DNA from: Klebsiella sp. RHBSTW-00484 | GTDB lineage: Bacteria > Pseudomonadota > Gammaproteobacteria > Enterobacterales > Enterobacteriaceae | Direction: 5' to 3' | DNA: 64,000 bases | Assembly (NCBI RefSeq): GCF_013705725.1 | Contig: NZ_CP055481.1 | Location: 3,472,001 to 3,536,000 of the forward strand | In this document: in pieces, positions 24,923 through 32,247 of the stretch | Position numbering within the stretch: position 1 is the first letter of the stretch | How the letters are laid out: each line of letters starts with the position of its first letter | The notes under the pieces: generated by a model | Database searches by the model: none | What the model was told of the DNA's origin: nothing | Seen by the model: the letters and a program-made list of their open reading frames with translations, nothing else | Position numbers and translations under genes: made by a program

Positions 24923-25311
24923 AGCTGGGCCTCATACAGTCGGATGAACTCAATGGCACGTTCGCGTGCCCCCGGTTCGTTATGAACCATTTCCTGCAGC
25001 AGTTGCACGGCGAGCGATGGCTCTTTATGACCGACGATAGAAATACCGCGGGACATATTAGGGGCGATGGTGATGACCCCTTTTCTGCGCAATGCGCGAA
25101 GGTGTTCAGCGGCCGCGTTCGGAGACGCAGCGCCAATCAGATCTGACAGCTCTCTGGCCGTAGGCGGGTAACCGTGTTTTGTGATGAACGCAACGAGGAG
25201 ATCAAACACCTCCTGCTGGCGTGGGGTCAGTTTCTGGAATGACGAAAAACCAGCGTTGTCGTTATGACTGCCGGTCTGATTTGATTCTGGTTTTGCGATG
25301 GTATGCGCCAT
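24919..25311 (-). CDS. LexA-type DNA-binding protein without peptidase domain
   Basis: A 130-residue protein starting MAHTIAKPESNQTGSHNDNA at 25311, 6 bases behind GGAGAG. Residues 30-95 match the winged-helix domain of LexA closely (LTPRQQEVFDLLVAFITKHG, then SPNAAAEHLRALRRKGVITI). The recognition helix keeps the Ser-Pro-Asn-Ala residues and one of the two Glu residues of E. coli LexA. The S24 cleavage and dimer domain is absent, replaced by a short helical tail. It may bind SOS boxes or a related phage operator. It follows dinI and the putative antirepressor. Confidence 0.82.
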   Translation of the reverse strand: MAHTIAKPESNQTGSHNDNAGFSSFQKLTPRQQEVFDLLVAFITKHGYPPTARELSDLIGAASPNAAAEHLRALRRKGVITIAPNMSRGISIVGHKEPSLAVQLLQEMVHNEPGARERAIEFIRLYEAQL

Positions 25312-25351
25312 GGTTTCTCTCCGTGGCGCAGCAGGTATAGGTTGTTCAGGC

Positions 25352-25609
25352 CTATGACGGGAGTGTAACAGAACCCGGCGGAACCTGGTAACCAACTCCA
25401 GACTTCGCCTTTTCTATCATTTGCGCAAATAACGAGAGAGTCCCCACTATCTCATCTTGCTGTAGTGGCATAAACGAAATTGTATCACCACGACGGTACA
25501 TCAAAGCGCGATCACATACCGGAAACGACCTGAGGCGGGCAACGATAACCCCATCATCGCACCTAATTACTACATAGCCGGTGTTCGGCATTTTTTGTTT
25601 TTCGCCCAC
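25352..25609 (-). CDS. Small protein in dinI operon, putative antirepressor
   Basis: An 85-residue protein translated from GTG at 25609, 7 bases behind AGAGGA. It starts with a short polar leader, then MPNTGYVVIRCDDGVIVARL. In Gifsy prophages the gene directly after the phage dinI copy encodes an antirepressor of about this size that inactivates a non-cleavable repressor after DNA damage. Position, size, the SOS box upstream and the type of repressor in this phage all agree with that role. Sequence identity to known antirepressors could not be tested. Confidence 0.55.
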   Translation of the reverse strand: MGEKQKMPNTGYVVIRCDDGVIVARLRSFPVCDRALMYRRGDTISFMPLQQDEIVGTLSLFAQMIEKAKSGVGYQVPPGSVTLPS

Positions 25610-25653
25610 TACAAAATCCTCTCAAAAAACCCGGTCAATCGCCGCGCTGAAAC

Positions 25654-25887
25654 TCAATAAAACCAGTCGTCGGCGCTTTCCCACGTTTCCTGTAGGATCT
25701 CTTCTATCGTTTCTCTATCGCCGTCAATACCGCCCAAAACACTCAATCCGTCAGCCCCTGCGCGACGAACTGATAATTTGCATTTCTCGTATTTTTGGCT
25801 TAACCGCCGCAGCAATTCCACTTCCAGCGCAAGCTCAACACCATCAGGCAGTGGCTTCTTGCGGTCGATTGTGATTTCAACTCTCAT
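25654..25887 (-). CDS. dinI: DinI-like SOS protein
   Basis: A 77-residue DinI-family protein, starting MRVEITIDRKKPLPDGVELA at 25887. It has the family layout: an N-terminal beta strand, a helix with LEVELLRRLSQKYEKCKLSV, a VRRAGADGLSVLG strand and an acidic C-terminal helix (DRETIEEILQETWESADDWF) that contacts RecA. Family members modulate RecA filament stability. It is the first gene behind a near-perfect SOS box and begins the group with the putative antirepressor and the LexA-like protein. Confidence 0.9.
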   Translation of the reverse strand: MRVEITIDRKKPLPDGVELALEVELLRRLSQKYEKCKLSVRRAGADGLSVLGGIDGDRETIEEILQETWESADDWFY

Positions 25888-25906
25888 AGTAACCTCGATA
25901 TCGATA

Positions 25907-25926
25907 TACTGTATGAATAAACAGTA
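25907..25926 (-). promoter_or_regulatory. LexA (SOS) box upstream of dinI
   Basis: TACTGTATGAATAAACAGTA is a full CTGT-N8-ACAG palindrome with the extended TA flanks, 20 bases upstream of the dinI start codon. It should put dinI and the following genes under host LexA control. Confidence 0.92.
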
Positions 25927-26128
25927 TATCGATAAGCACGAATTTTCAACCCTTTGCAGGTAAGTTTCGTTAGGGCAATGCAACAGGCATCTGAAGTTTT
26001 TGCAGCATGTTGTCCCCTACGCTGTTTTTTTGTTCAAATAGCTGAAATTATGTATTATACCCTCAAAAAACCAAACTATTTTAGCAAAAACAATTAGTTA
26101 GTTATCTTGCACTTTCTTTAGTAACTCG

Positions 26129-26156
26129 TTGACTTCACATGAGAAGTGCTTAAAAT
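26129..26156 (+). promoter_or_regulatory. Candidate promoter of the GHKL cargo genes
   Basis: TTGACT and TAAAAT are spaced 16 bases apart, 52 bases before the chosen start of the GHKL gene. It is divergent from the SOS-controlled dinI promoter. The call rests on consensus match only. Confidence 0.5.
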
Positions 26157-26207
26157 CAAAAATTTACACTTATGCATTTATTTTGCGACGCACATAGCGA
26201 GAAAATT

Positions 26208-27599
26208 ATGACTGAAAAAACAACGCCAACAGCAGACTTTAGTCCTAGTAAAAGATTTTTTGTAAGCATGCTGACTAGGGATATTGAACTTAACGATGCC
26301 ATTCTTGATCTCCTCGACAATTGTGTAGATGGAGCTTTGCGTACTAAAAAAGACCAACAAAATGTATTGAAGCCATATAAAGGTTTTTATGCAAAACTTA
26401 CAATCAATAAAGATGAATTTATAATCGAAGACAATTGTGGAGGCATCCCTAAAAGCTTCCGAGAATATGCTTTTAAAATGGGGCGCCCTCATCAAAAAGA
26501 AGAAGAAAATGAAGGTACAGTTGGTGTTTATGGTATAGGAATGAAAAGAGCCATATTTAAAATGGGTAGAGATTGCTCGATACAATCTAATAATCCAGAT
26601 GGAGCATTCTCTGTGGGTATAACACCTGATTGGATAGATGGTGATGGCTGGAAAATACCTATGCACGAGAGCGATTTTGATAAAAGCGCACCAACTGGCA
26701 CAACTATAAAAATAAAAAAACTTCATTCTAATGTGGCACAAAAATTTAGCGAAAGCACATATCTTAGCGATCTATTCTTGCAAATAAAACATTCATTATC
26801 TTTCATCATTCAAAAAGGATTTAACATTGAATTAAATGGTATTGTCGTTGAACACAACCCTATAAATATTATAACCGACAACACACAAATCGAGCCATAT
26901 ATATATAAAGCTAAAATAGATGATGTTGATGTTGACTTGATTGTTGGATTCTATAAAAATTTAGAAGATGAAAATGATGATGCGTTAGAAAAAAGAAGCT
27001 CTGATGACGCGGGTTGGACTATCATTTGCAATGACCGCGTTGTGTTATATTGTGATAAAACCCATCTAACTGGATGGGGCTTTGCGAATGTACCAAGGTT
27101 CCATACACAATTTATAGCAATTTCAGGTGTTGTTCGATTTACTAGTAAGAATCCTGAAAAACTACCAATAACAACTACAAAACGAGGTGTTGACCTTAGC
27201 TCCACGTTGTACAATGACGTACGTAATAAAATGATTGAAGGTATGATGCATTTCATTCGCTTTACCAACCAATGGAAAGGCGAACACCTTGAAGAAGGGA
27301 AGAAACTGCTTAAATCAGCTCAATTATATGAAGCTCAAACTCTATTTGAAGTTGATCCGGAGTCAGTCGCTGAAGAAAAGAAAAATAACTGGTCAAATCC
27401 TAATAGAAACAAAAATGAATGGCGATATACACCGAAACTACCTACACCAGTGAAAAAAAACACGACTGTACGAATAATCTTTACACGAGAAAAAGAAGAC
27501 GTAAAAATTTTATCTAGATACTTCTTTGGGCATGATGATGCAAGCCCTTCTGATGTAGGGATGGAGTGCTTTGATTCCGTGATTGAAGAGGTGAAGTGA
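26208..27599 (+). CDS. GHKL/MORC-like ATPase, first gene of cargo module
   Basis: A 463-residue ATPase of the GHKL (Hsp90/MutL/MORC) superfamily. The ATG at 26208 has a GAGA ribosome site; an ATG 36 bases upstream is possible. Bergerat motifs: N-box DLLDNCVDGA (Asn38), G1 EDNCGGIP (Asp75), G2 GVYGIGMKRA (106-115), then PTGTTIKIKK. The 260-330 part (WTIICNDRVVLYCDKTHLTG) resembles the ribosomal-S5-fold transducer domain of MutL/MORC proteins. No nuclease motif is seen. Its stop overlaps the next start (TGATG). Prokaryotic MORC-like ATPases are known companions of restriction-modification genes. Codon use is AT-rich and alien to the phage. Confidence 0.85.
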   Translation: MTEKTTPTADFSPSKRFFVSMLTRDIELNDAILDLLDNCVDGALRTKKDQQNVLKPYKGFYAKLTINKDEFIIEDNCGGIPKSFREYAFKMGRPHQKEEENEGTVGVYGIGMKRAIFKMGRDCSIQSNNPDGAFSVGITPDWIDGDGWKIPMHESDFDKSAPTGTTIKIKKLHSNVAQKFSESTYLSDLFLQIKHSLSFIIQKGFNIELNGIVVEHNPINIITDNTQIEPYIYKAKIDDVDVDLIVGFYKNLEDENDDALEKRSSDDAGWTIICNDRVVLYCDKTHLTGWGFANVPRFHTQFIAISGVVRFTSKNPEKLPITTTKRGVDLSSTLYNDVRNKMIEGMMHFIRFTNQWKGEHLEEGKKLLKSAQLYEAQTLFEVDPESVAEEKKNNWSNPNRNKNEWRYTPKLPTPVKKNTTVRIIFTREKEDVKILSRYFFGHDDASPSDVGMECFDSVIEEVK

Positions 27600-28588
27600 T
27601 GTCTGGACAATATATCCCCTATCATCTAAGACATAATAAATCAATTGATAGAGAAATTTTCCTTGAAAGCCTAAGTCTATTAGCCAAAAGATTAAATATT
27701 CAAGAATATACATATATAGGTTTTGGCGGTCCAATGCTTGAGGATTTTAGGATCATGCATAACCGAGTAGCCCTCTCTGATATGATTTCGCTCGAAGAAC
27801 AGGCGTCAACTCATATCAGACAGAAATATAATCTACCTTATAATTGTATTGATTGTAAACTAATATCAGCTCACGACTTTATCCTTGATTATAATTTTTC
27901 TAAACCTTCAATAACTTGGTTAGATTATGCATCTCCCAAAGGAATACAAAATGACCTAGATGATATTCAACTTCTAAGTACTAAAGTAAGTTCACTCGAC
28001 ATTTTGAAGGTCACCTTTCCCATAAACCCCGGTTCTTACTATCAGCGGAGGGTTGGAGAAAGTCTAGATGATTTTAAAGAAGCTTTCATACAGTCATTAA
28101 AATCATTCCTTGGGAAGAAGTACCTTGACTTCAACCTTCAAATACTGAATACAGATCTCTCGGACAGTAAAATTAAAGCTCTCTTGACACGAATTATTAC
28201 GAACGCATTTAGATCAGCAATCGAACGAGGACTTTCTGGACGTAAGGATAAACTTCAATACTATCCATTATCATTAAATCAATATAATGATGGTAGCCAC
28301 ACAATGTTGACAATCTCAGGATTCTTCGCCTCGGAACCAGAATATTCTGAGTTGTCCGAAGCATGTAACTTTTCTACTTGGAAATTTTTCTCTGCCAATT
28401 GGGAAGACGTTCAAGAAATAGCCATACCAACGCTAACAATTAAGGAAAAAATAAATTTAGATAGTAAACTGCCTGATCAAGAAGCCTACCAGGCAGCTGC
28501 TGAAGAGTTTTCGTTAAATGAAAACGAAAGAGATAACTATTTTAAATATTATAGATTATACCCTAACTTCCAAAGAATTATGGTTTAA
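27599..28588 (+). CDS. Cargo protein with methyltransferase-like Rossmann motifs
   Basis: A 329-residue protein coupled to the GHKL gene: its ATG at 27599 overlaps the GHKL stop and GAGGTGA lies 4 bases upstream. The opening MSGQYIPYHLRHNKSIDREI is followed by YIGFGGPMLEDF (39-50), like motif I of class I methyltransferases, then an acidic MISLEEQ (62-68) and WLDYAS (107-112) where motifs II and IV would be. The C-terminal half is helical. Substrate unknown; it could also be a degenerate fold with another activity. The last 33 bases overlap the convergent C5 methyltransferase gene. Confidence 0.72.
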   Translation: MSGQYIPYHLRHNKSIDREIFLESLSLLAKRLNIQEYTYIGFGGPMLEDFRIMHNRVALSDMISLEEQASTHIRQKYNLPYNCIDCKLISAHDFILDYNFSKPSITWLDYASPKGIQNDLDDIQLLSTKVSSLDILKVTFPINPGSYYQRRVGESLDDFKEAFIQSLKSFLGKKYLDFNLQILNTDLSDSKIKALLTRIITNAFRSAIERGLSGRKDKLQYYPLSLNQYNDGSHTMLTISGFFASEPEYSELSEACNFSTWKFFSANWEDVQEIAIPTLTIKEKINLDSKLPDQEAYQAAAEEFSLNENERDNYFKYYRLYPNFQRIMV

Positions 28589-29710
28589 ATATTCGGGCTG
28601 TACTCCGTTATTATTCAATTCGTTGTACAGCCCCTTTAATATGTATTCGGCAACTAATGGTGACACACTGTTCCCTATTTGTCTGAAACTATGCCATTTG
28701 GTTCTGTGGAAACGAAACCAATCTGGAAAACCTTGTAATCTTGCAGCTTCTCTAGGAGTAATCACCCTTGCATAATGAGGATGAATAGGTCTAACTGCTT
28801 GAAAACTACCTTTATCACTTGCAGTTCCAGCCCTTAGTGTTGGACAAAAACCATCTGGATCTAATCGGGTAGACCTAGAAATTTTATCTGTCTCCCCAAA
28901 AGATAAGGCACCATAGCGATCTTGGACTACTGAGCTGTGTAGTGTTCCTGTACATCCAGATATTATATTCTTTTTTAACTTAGCGATTGATTCCTTATCG
29001 CCAACATTAGGTGGTATTTGCCCCCAAAGTTTTTCGTAAAAAACACCTTTTCTATCTTTTAGAATCGGCCTCCAACTCTCAGATTCAGATTGCCAGGTAG
29101 CATCGATGATGTCTGGTAATCCATGCAAAGCATCTTTTACAGTAACTTGAGTAACCATTTTAGGCATAAACATTTCATATGACATATCAAGTTTTAACGT
29201 TTTTCTTACACCGATGAAAAAATATCTAGTCCGTACAGTTGGAGCACCGTAGTCGGATGCTTTTACCTTGATGGGCTCGAGAATATTATAATCATCGCTT
29301 ACCATACTAAACGCTTTGTTTCTAATTTCGGAATACTTATCTTGCATAATACCTGGGACATTTTCTGCCAAAAAAAATAATGGCTGCAACTCTGAAACCA
29401 GACGATAAAAGTGCATATAGAGTTGATTCCTACTATCATCAGGATTTCCTTTCCCGATAGAACTAAATCCTTGGCACGGTGGGCCACCAATAATGCCATC
29501 TATAGAAATATCATCTTTAAGAAGTCCCTTAATTATATCCGCATTTAGCAAAGAAACATCTTCTTGGATGTGCAAGCTAGTAGGGAAATTAATTGCATGA
29601 GTTTCTATTGCATGCGGATCAATTTCAACAGCCATTTTAACATCAAACCCAGCACGAGCAGCTCCAAGGCTTAGCCCTCCGACACCAGAAAATAAATCTA
29701 TTACATTCAT
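28556..29710 (-). CDS. DNA cytosine-5 methyltransferase
   Basis: A 384-residue Dcm/HhaI-type enzyme that methylates carbon 5 of cytosine in DNA. All core motifs are present: I DLFSGVGGLSLG (5-16), IV GGPPCQGFS with catalytic Cys79, VI ENVPGI, VIII DYGAPTVRTRYFF, IX RVITPREAARLQGF and X QIGNSVSPLVAEYI. The target recognition domain lies about 190-290, so the site cannot be predicted. It is convergent with the GHKL gene pair but runs in the same direction as the phage early genes, so lytic transcription could express it. No cognate endonuclease was recognised. Confidence 0.95.
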   Translation of the reverse strand: MNVIDLFSGVGGLSLGAARAGFDVKMAVEIDPHAIETHAINFPTSLHIQEDVSLLNADIIKGLLKDDISIDGIIGGPPCQGFSSIGKGNPDDSRNQLYMHFYRLVSELQPLFFLAENVPGIMQDKYSEIRNKAFSMVSDDYNILEPIKVKASDYGAPTVRTRYFFIGVRKTLKLDMSYEMFMPKMVTQVTVKDALHGLPDIIDATWQSESESWRPILKDRKGVFYEKLWGQIPPNVGDKESIAKLKKNIISGCTGTLHSSVVQDRYGALSFGETDKISRSTRLDPDGFCPTLRAGTASDKGSFQAVRPIHPHYARVITPREAARLQGFPDWFRFHRTKWHSFRQIGNSVSPLVAEYILKGLYNELNNNGVQPEYLNHNSLEVRV

Positions 29711-29865
29711 ACAGTTAAAACTTCTCTTAAAGATTTTTCAGTATTCTAACACAACTATTCTTTTTGGTTTAACCCTATGAGATAGCTTGATGTATGTTTA
29801 TCCTTTCCCAACAGGGCATCTCATAATTTTTAACCTTTCGATGGCATTTGGCCCTCATTGTTCTA

Positions 29866-30069
29866 TCATTTGTTGGTCTCTGCGATCGGTTTAATTAAGT
29901 CCAGCAGAAGCTGACGGCGCATTTGCTCCGCAAAACGACGTTTTTCGGTGCCTTTGTGATAGCACTCGGTTTTCCCAACGACCCACACCGATGGGGTTTC
30001 ATGCAGAAGCTTTTGCTGTGGGCCATCTTTCGTTATCACGGTACCGGTATGGGTTTTAACGATGCTCAT
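29866..30069 (-). CDS. Small early phage protein
   Basis: A 67-residue protein (MSIVKTHTGTVITKDGPQQK...) of unknown function. It has a beta-rich first half and a basic helical tail (KRRFAEQMRRQLLLDLIKP). It overlaps the gene before it by 4 bases (ATGA). It is the last early-operon gene before the cargo module. Confidence 0.65.
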   Translation of the reverse strand: MSIVKTHTGTVITKDGPQQKLLHETPSVWVVGKTECYHKGTEKRRFAEQMRRQLLLDLIKPIAETNK

Positions 30070-30332
30070 TTGGTTACTCCTGAGTTCTTCCGATAACTAA
30101 ATCTGTTGAGGTCAAAATCGATGGTTGCCCGTTGGTCTCGGAATAATCCAAGTCGCCCATAGCGAATGACCTTTCCGGAATTCGCAGCAGCACGGAAATG
30201 TTTACCAACTGAGTCACGGCACATATGAAGCTCGGAGCAGGCCTCTTTCACCGTCAGTCGGCCTTTCGTCAGTGTCAACTCGATAATTTTCTGAACGCTC
30301 GCCTGTTGTTGTTCACGCGATTTGTTAGCCAT
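30066..30332 (-). CDS. Small helix-turn-helix protein
   Basis: An 88-residue protein starting MANKSREQQQASVQKIIELT at 30332. The centre (TKGRLTVKEACSELHMCRDSVGKHFRAAANSGKVIRYGR, in pieces) has the spacing of a winged helix: helix, recognition helix with RDSVGKHF, and a short wing. Its start lies inside the end of the ParB-like gene, overlapping by 8 bases. Probably a DNA-binding early regulator; target unknown. Confidence 0.68.
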   Translation of the reverse strand: MANKSREQQQASVQKIIELTLTKGRLTVKEACSELHMCRDSVGKHFRAAANSGKVIRYGRLGLFRDQRATIDFDLNRFSYRKNSGVTK

Positions 30333-31119
30333 GGTTAGGCTCCTCCCCCAACACCCAACGCAGCGCGTCGGCGTAATCGCCGCTGGCGCCTTCAAGGGCT
30401 TTTGTAATTTCCTTGCGGGTTTTTAGCCTCAGCTTTTCGCCCCCGAGAATCTGGCGCTGCCGGCGCGATTTCTCATGTCCCGAAACTCCCTCTGCTACCG
30501 CTTCAAGCTGCTTGACTGTCTCCCGCTGCTGCTCTGGAGGCATATCGACGAGCTGGCGCGCTTGCGTGACCGTTACTTTCCCGGATTCAACAGCAGCCTG
30601 AACGGCGTGTGTGGCATCCAGGAGCGCTACGGTCGACTGGACGGTTTTAACGCTACAGCCGAAAAGCAAAGCAATATCACTTTCGTCATGCCCGTATTCC
30701 ATCTGCTGAACCATTTTTTTAGCCCGACCCAGGGGGGTATCTGGCTGAGTTATCTCGTTTTCACTGACCATATATTTGGCCATTTGAATTGCAGATCCGC
30801 GCTTAGCAATACCAGGGACCGGCCAAGGCTCCAGCCCTTCTCGCTTACGCCTGGTGTTTGCCTCTGTGGCGTTCTTCACTCGCTGCCGCCCTGCCACCAC
30901 GCTCGTTTTTCCAGACTCTGGGTCTTTCCACACGATAATGGGTTCGATTACACCGAGTTCCATGATGTTGAGGATCACCGATTCATTCAGCGGTAGGTGT
31001 ACCCGCTCGTCATATAGCGGGTGTGATGTATCGGTTACCAAATGCAGATTTTCCGGTTCGAAAAACAGAACGTTGCTTTTGCCGCTAGCGCCGTATGCGT
31101 CGATTGAATTTTTAGCCAT
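30325..31119 (-). CDS. ParB/sulfiredoxin-fold DNA-binding protein
   Basis: A 264-residue protein starting MAKNSIDAYGASGKSNVLFF at 31119, 7 bases behind GGAGGT. The N-terminal ParB domain has ESVILNIMELGVIEPIIVWK and VVAGRQRVKNATEA; the second part holds a helix-turn-helix (HDESDIALLFGCSVKTVQST). This is the architecture of ParB-type partition proteins, but no parA is present and the prophage is integrated, so it more likely acts as a DNA-binding or CTPase regulator of phage replication. Confidence 0.82.
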   Translation of the reverse strand: MAKNSIDAYGASGKSNVLFFEPENLHLVTDTSHPLYDERVHLPLNESVILNIMELGVIEPIIVWKDPESGKTSVVAGRQRVKNATEANTRRKREGLEPWPVPGIAKRGSAIQMAKYMVSENEITQPDTPLGRAKKMVQQMEYGHDESDIALLFGCSVKTVQSTVALLDATHAVQAAVESGKVTVTQARQLVDMPPEQQRETVKQLEAVAEGVSGHEKSRRQRQILGGEKLRLKTRKEITKALEGASGDYADALRWVLGEEPNHG

Positions 31120-31121
31120 GA

Positions 31122-31562
31122 TCAGCACCTCCGCGCGTTACGCAGACAACGACTGCGCAGCCGGGCAATAAACCATAATTCGTTCGCTGTGGCAGTCATT
31201 CCCAGAATATGCGTGTACACCGTTGCAGCGCGCCGCCAGAGTTTTTTTTCTTCCAGCTGCTTCGCCAGAACTACTGCCGTATTCACCTGCTGAACGTCAA
31301 CAGTTTCTGCACGCGGAGCCAATTCAGGCAGTACAACTTCCGGCACTTCCACGCCCGGTTTTACCCAATACACGTACTGGGTTCCATTGTGGAAACGGAT
31401 CAATTTGCCAGCCTCGGTCAGTTTCCGAAGAATTGCGCCGGCAGTGCTGGATTGTAAATCCAACGCTTCGCAAACGTCCTGCAGGACGCAGTCAGGCGTA
31501 AGGTTGACAATGGCCAGCGCCATCTGTGACTTGGTTACTCGGTCTTTCTTTTTTTTGGTCAT
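31122..31562 (-). CDS. PerC-like regulator with N-terminal winged helix
   Basis: A 146-residue protein starting MTKKKKDRVTKSQMALAIVN at 31562; a TTG two codons upstream is also possible. Residues 10-65 form a winged-helix-like domain (CEALDLQSSTAGAILRKLTE). The C-terminus has the PerC-type signature AKQLEEKKLWRRAATVYTHI. PerC-type proteins act as transcription regulators and are common in prophages. The start codon is part of a repeated CGAGTTTTGACCATGA initiation motif found at several genes of this phage. Confidence 0.65.
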   Translation of the reverse strand: MTKKKKDRVTKSQMALAIVNLTPDCVLQDVCEALDLQSSTAGAILRKLTEAGKLIRFHNGTQYVYWVKPGVEVPEVVLPELAPRAETVDVQQVNTAVVLAKQLEEKKLWRRAATVYTHILGMTATANELWFIARLRSRCLRNARRC

Positions 31563-31575
31563 GGTCAAAACTCGC

Positions 31576-32247
31576 TTACTTGGTTAAACCAGCCGCTTTG
31601 CGGCGCTTGTACTCTTCCATCAAAACCTGTGCTGGCGTCGGCCCTGCTGGATGCATCGGTGCTGCCAACTGCCGACGAATCGGGGGAATCGAAAACCCGT
31701 TACCCAGGTGTTTGGTCCATTTCGTGAGTAAGCTTTCTGCCATTTTTTTCAGCTCTCCCTCCGTCAGGCTCCGCTCAACTCCGGTTCTGCGCATCTCAAT
31801 GCAAATGTGATACAGAACATCCTGTTTCCATGGGTATTTGTCGCTTCCGGAGTAGCGGTAAGACTCGTTTCTCCAGCGTTTGTACTCCGCCATCACTGCC
31901 TCGGATGTCAGATTGAACGGGTTAGCACCGCTGGCAGACACCAGTGCAACGAACTCAGCAAGATCCGGCGGCCATGTGTTGCCTGCGGCGCAGCGCTCCA
32001 TGCACTGTCGGCAGACCAGTGTGATCTGGGCTTCACTCATCGACCCAATCTGAGCTGCCCAGAGTTCTGATGGTTCCTCCCCGTTCTTCAGGATCCATCG
32101 GTTCGAAAAGATTTCGCCCATCACTTCCCATAGGCGCCACGCCGTTTCGACGTCCATCTGATCCGGTAACTTGCAACCGTTGCTCACGGGCGGCTCGAAT
32201 CTGCTGAACAGCTCTTGATGCTGCTGGTTCTGCTCGTACTCCCACAT
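31576..32247 (-). CDS. P: Replication protein P
   Basis: A 223-residue protein of the lambda P family, which recruits host DnaB helicase to the O-origin complex. It begins [20 protein letters not shown] at 32247, behind GGGGG. Typical segments are [40 protein letters not shown] and [20 protein letters not shown] at the C-terminus. Its first 215 bases overlap the 3' end of O in another frame, an unusually long overlap that both clean reading frames and the ribosome site support. Confidence 0.88.
   Translation of the reverse strand: MWEYEQNQQHQELFSRFEPPVSNGCKLPDQMDVETAWRLWEVMGEIFSNRWILKNGEEPSELWAAQIGSMSEAQITLVCRQCMERCAAGNTWPPDLAEFVALVSASGANPFNLTSEAVMAEYKRWRNESYRYSGSDKYPWKQDVLYHICIEMRRTGVERSLTEGELKKMAESLLTKWTKHLGNGFSIPPIRRQLAAPMHPAGPTPAQVLMEEYKRRKAAGLTK

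Noticed and set aside
26178..26741. 187-codon minus-strand frame antisense to the GHKL gene
   Set aside because: Shadow of the AT-rich coding strand; Phe/Ile/Cys-rich composition and no start signal.
26208..29710. Restriction endonuclease in the cargo block
   Set aside because: No PD-(D/E)xK, HNH, GIY-YIG or PLD motif could be read in the GHKL ATPase, its partner or the intergenic parts, so no nuclease is claimed.
30325..31119. Plasmid-type partition system (phage-plasmid)
   Set aside because: A ParB-fold protein is present but there is no parA, no clear parS cluster and no telomere or plasmid replication gene; an integrase and a chromosomal junction are present.
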